DNA of 5,518 nucleotides from Fusobacteriaceae bacterium (lineage in GTDB: Bacteria > Fusobacteriota > Fusobacteriia > Fusobacteriales > Fusobacteriaceae). The stretch spans positions 1 to 5,518 of the forward strand of contig DAOUPY010000129.1 of NCBI GenBank assembly GCA_030625925.1, read 5' to 3'. The notes below the pieces were generated by a model. The model worked only from the letters and a program-made list of their open reading frames with translations. It searched no databases and had not been told where the DNA came from. Numbering within the stretch: the stretch's first letter is position 1; the number at the start of each line of letters is the position of its first letter. Below, one piece after another: positions 5,215 through 5,518 of the stretch. The translations under genes were made by a program, and so were the position numbers.

Positions 5215-5518
5215 TTAAAAATATTTAACCCATAGATAGATGTTAGCCACAACTAAGGTCTGAACAGCTATGATGATTCCAAATTTCATAAACTTACCAA
5301 AGGTTATCTTACACCCTGCCTTATTAGCTGAATTTATAGCCACTACATTGGTCGCCGATGCCAGGATGGTAATATTCCCTCCCAATAACGATCCCATAGA
5401 CAGTGCCCACCAAAGTGACATGGTATCTCCATTTAGAAAGGTAGGTGTCATATGGTGGATGATCTTAGAAACCATGGCCGCATTGGCTACATTTCCTATA
5501 ACAGATGTAAAAATAGCA
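5215..5518 (-). CDS. ArsB/NhaD/SLC13-type ion transporter, C-terminal end (partial)
   Basis: The coding sequence enters from the right edge and stops at 5215-5217, leaving about 101 readable C-terminal residues of an integral membrane protein. An ATG at 5473-5475 is an internal Met, not the start: the frame stays open to the window edge and encodes AIFTSVIGNVANAAMVSKII. Typical features are the V-N-A-A helical hairpin near the start, WWALSMGSLLGGN (predicted ion/substrate region), ASATNVVAINSA, and a last hydrophobic helix (FGIIIAVQTLVVANIYLWVKYF) reaching the C-terminus. This layout fits the ion transporter superfamily of ArsB, NhaD Na+/H+ antiporters and citrate/dicarboxylate carriers. The tail does not allow a choice of substrate. 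It converges on speB, so it is not part of the polyamine operon, and any functional link is unproven. Confidence 0.85.
   Translation of the reverse strand, partial: AIFTSVIGNVANAAMVSKIIHHMTPTFLNGDTMSLWWALSMGSLLGGNITILASATNVVAINSANKAGCKITFGKFMKFGIIIAVQTLVVANIYLWVKYF

Overview
The window is low-G+C, A/T-rich bacterial DNA with frequent ATA and AGA codons, strong AGGAGG-type ribosome binding sites and very A/T-rich spacers. This fits a Gram-negative fusobacterium-like organism or a clostridial Firmicute. The taxon is a guess from composition and protein flavour, not a proven assignment.

Almost the whole window is a polyamine locus on the + strand. Positions 1-142 are the tail of a PotC-type ABC permease, and 218-1237 is a PotD-type lipoprotein that binds spermidine/putrescine, so this is the end of a pot uptake operon. 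It closes with a strong hairpin terminator at 1245-1287. A separate unit follows: a near-consensus sigma-70 promoter (TTGACA, 17 bp, TACAAT; 1307-1335), a leader of about 185 nt, then four tightly packed genes. These are speA-like arginine decarboxylase (1528-2970), speD AdoMet decarboxylase (2970-3404), speE spermidine synthase (3422-4279) and speB agmatinase (4269-5117). The unit ends at a second strong terminator (5117-5156). That hairpin also faces a converging minus-strand gene, the C-terminal end of an ArsB/NhaD/SLC13-type ion transporter (5215-5518, cut by the window edge).

Together the genes give a complete route from arginine to spermidine. SpeA makes agmatine and SpeB makes putrescine and urea. 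SpeD makes decarboxylated AdoMet, and SpeE transfers its aminopropyl group. An alternative order, in which SpeE acts on agmatine before SpeB acts, cannot be excluded. Uptake (pot) and synthesis (spe) are adjacent but appear to be transcribed separately.

The enzymes are recognisable family members with intact catalytic motifs, and I see no new protein system. The least explained sequence is the spe leader. It has a 28-bp loopless palindrome (12 of 14 paired positions) just downstream of the predicted transcription start. It also has a repeated AGTTTAG/CTAAACT motif in four places that could form mutually exclusive stems, the last one abutting the speA ribosome binding site. These are good candidates for a polyamine-responsive operator or RNA switch, but that is inference.
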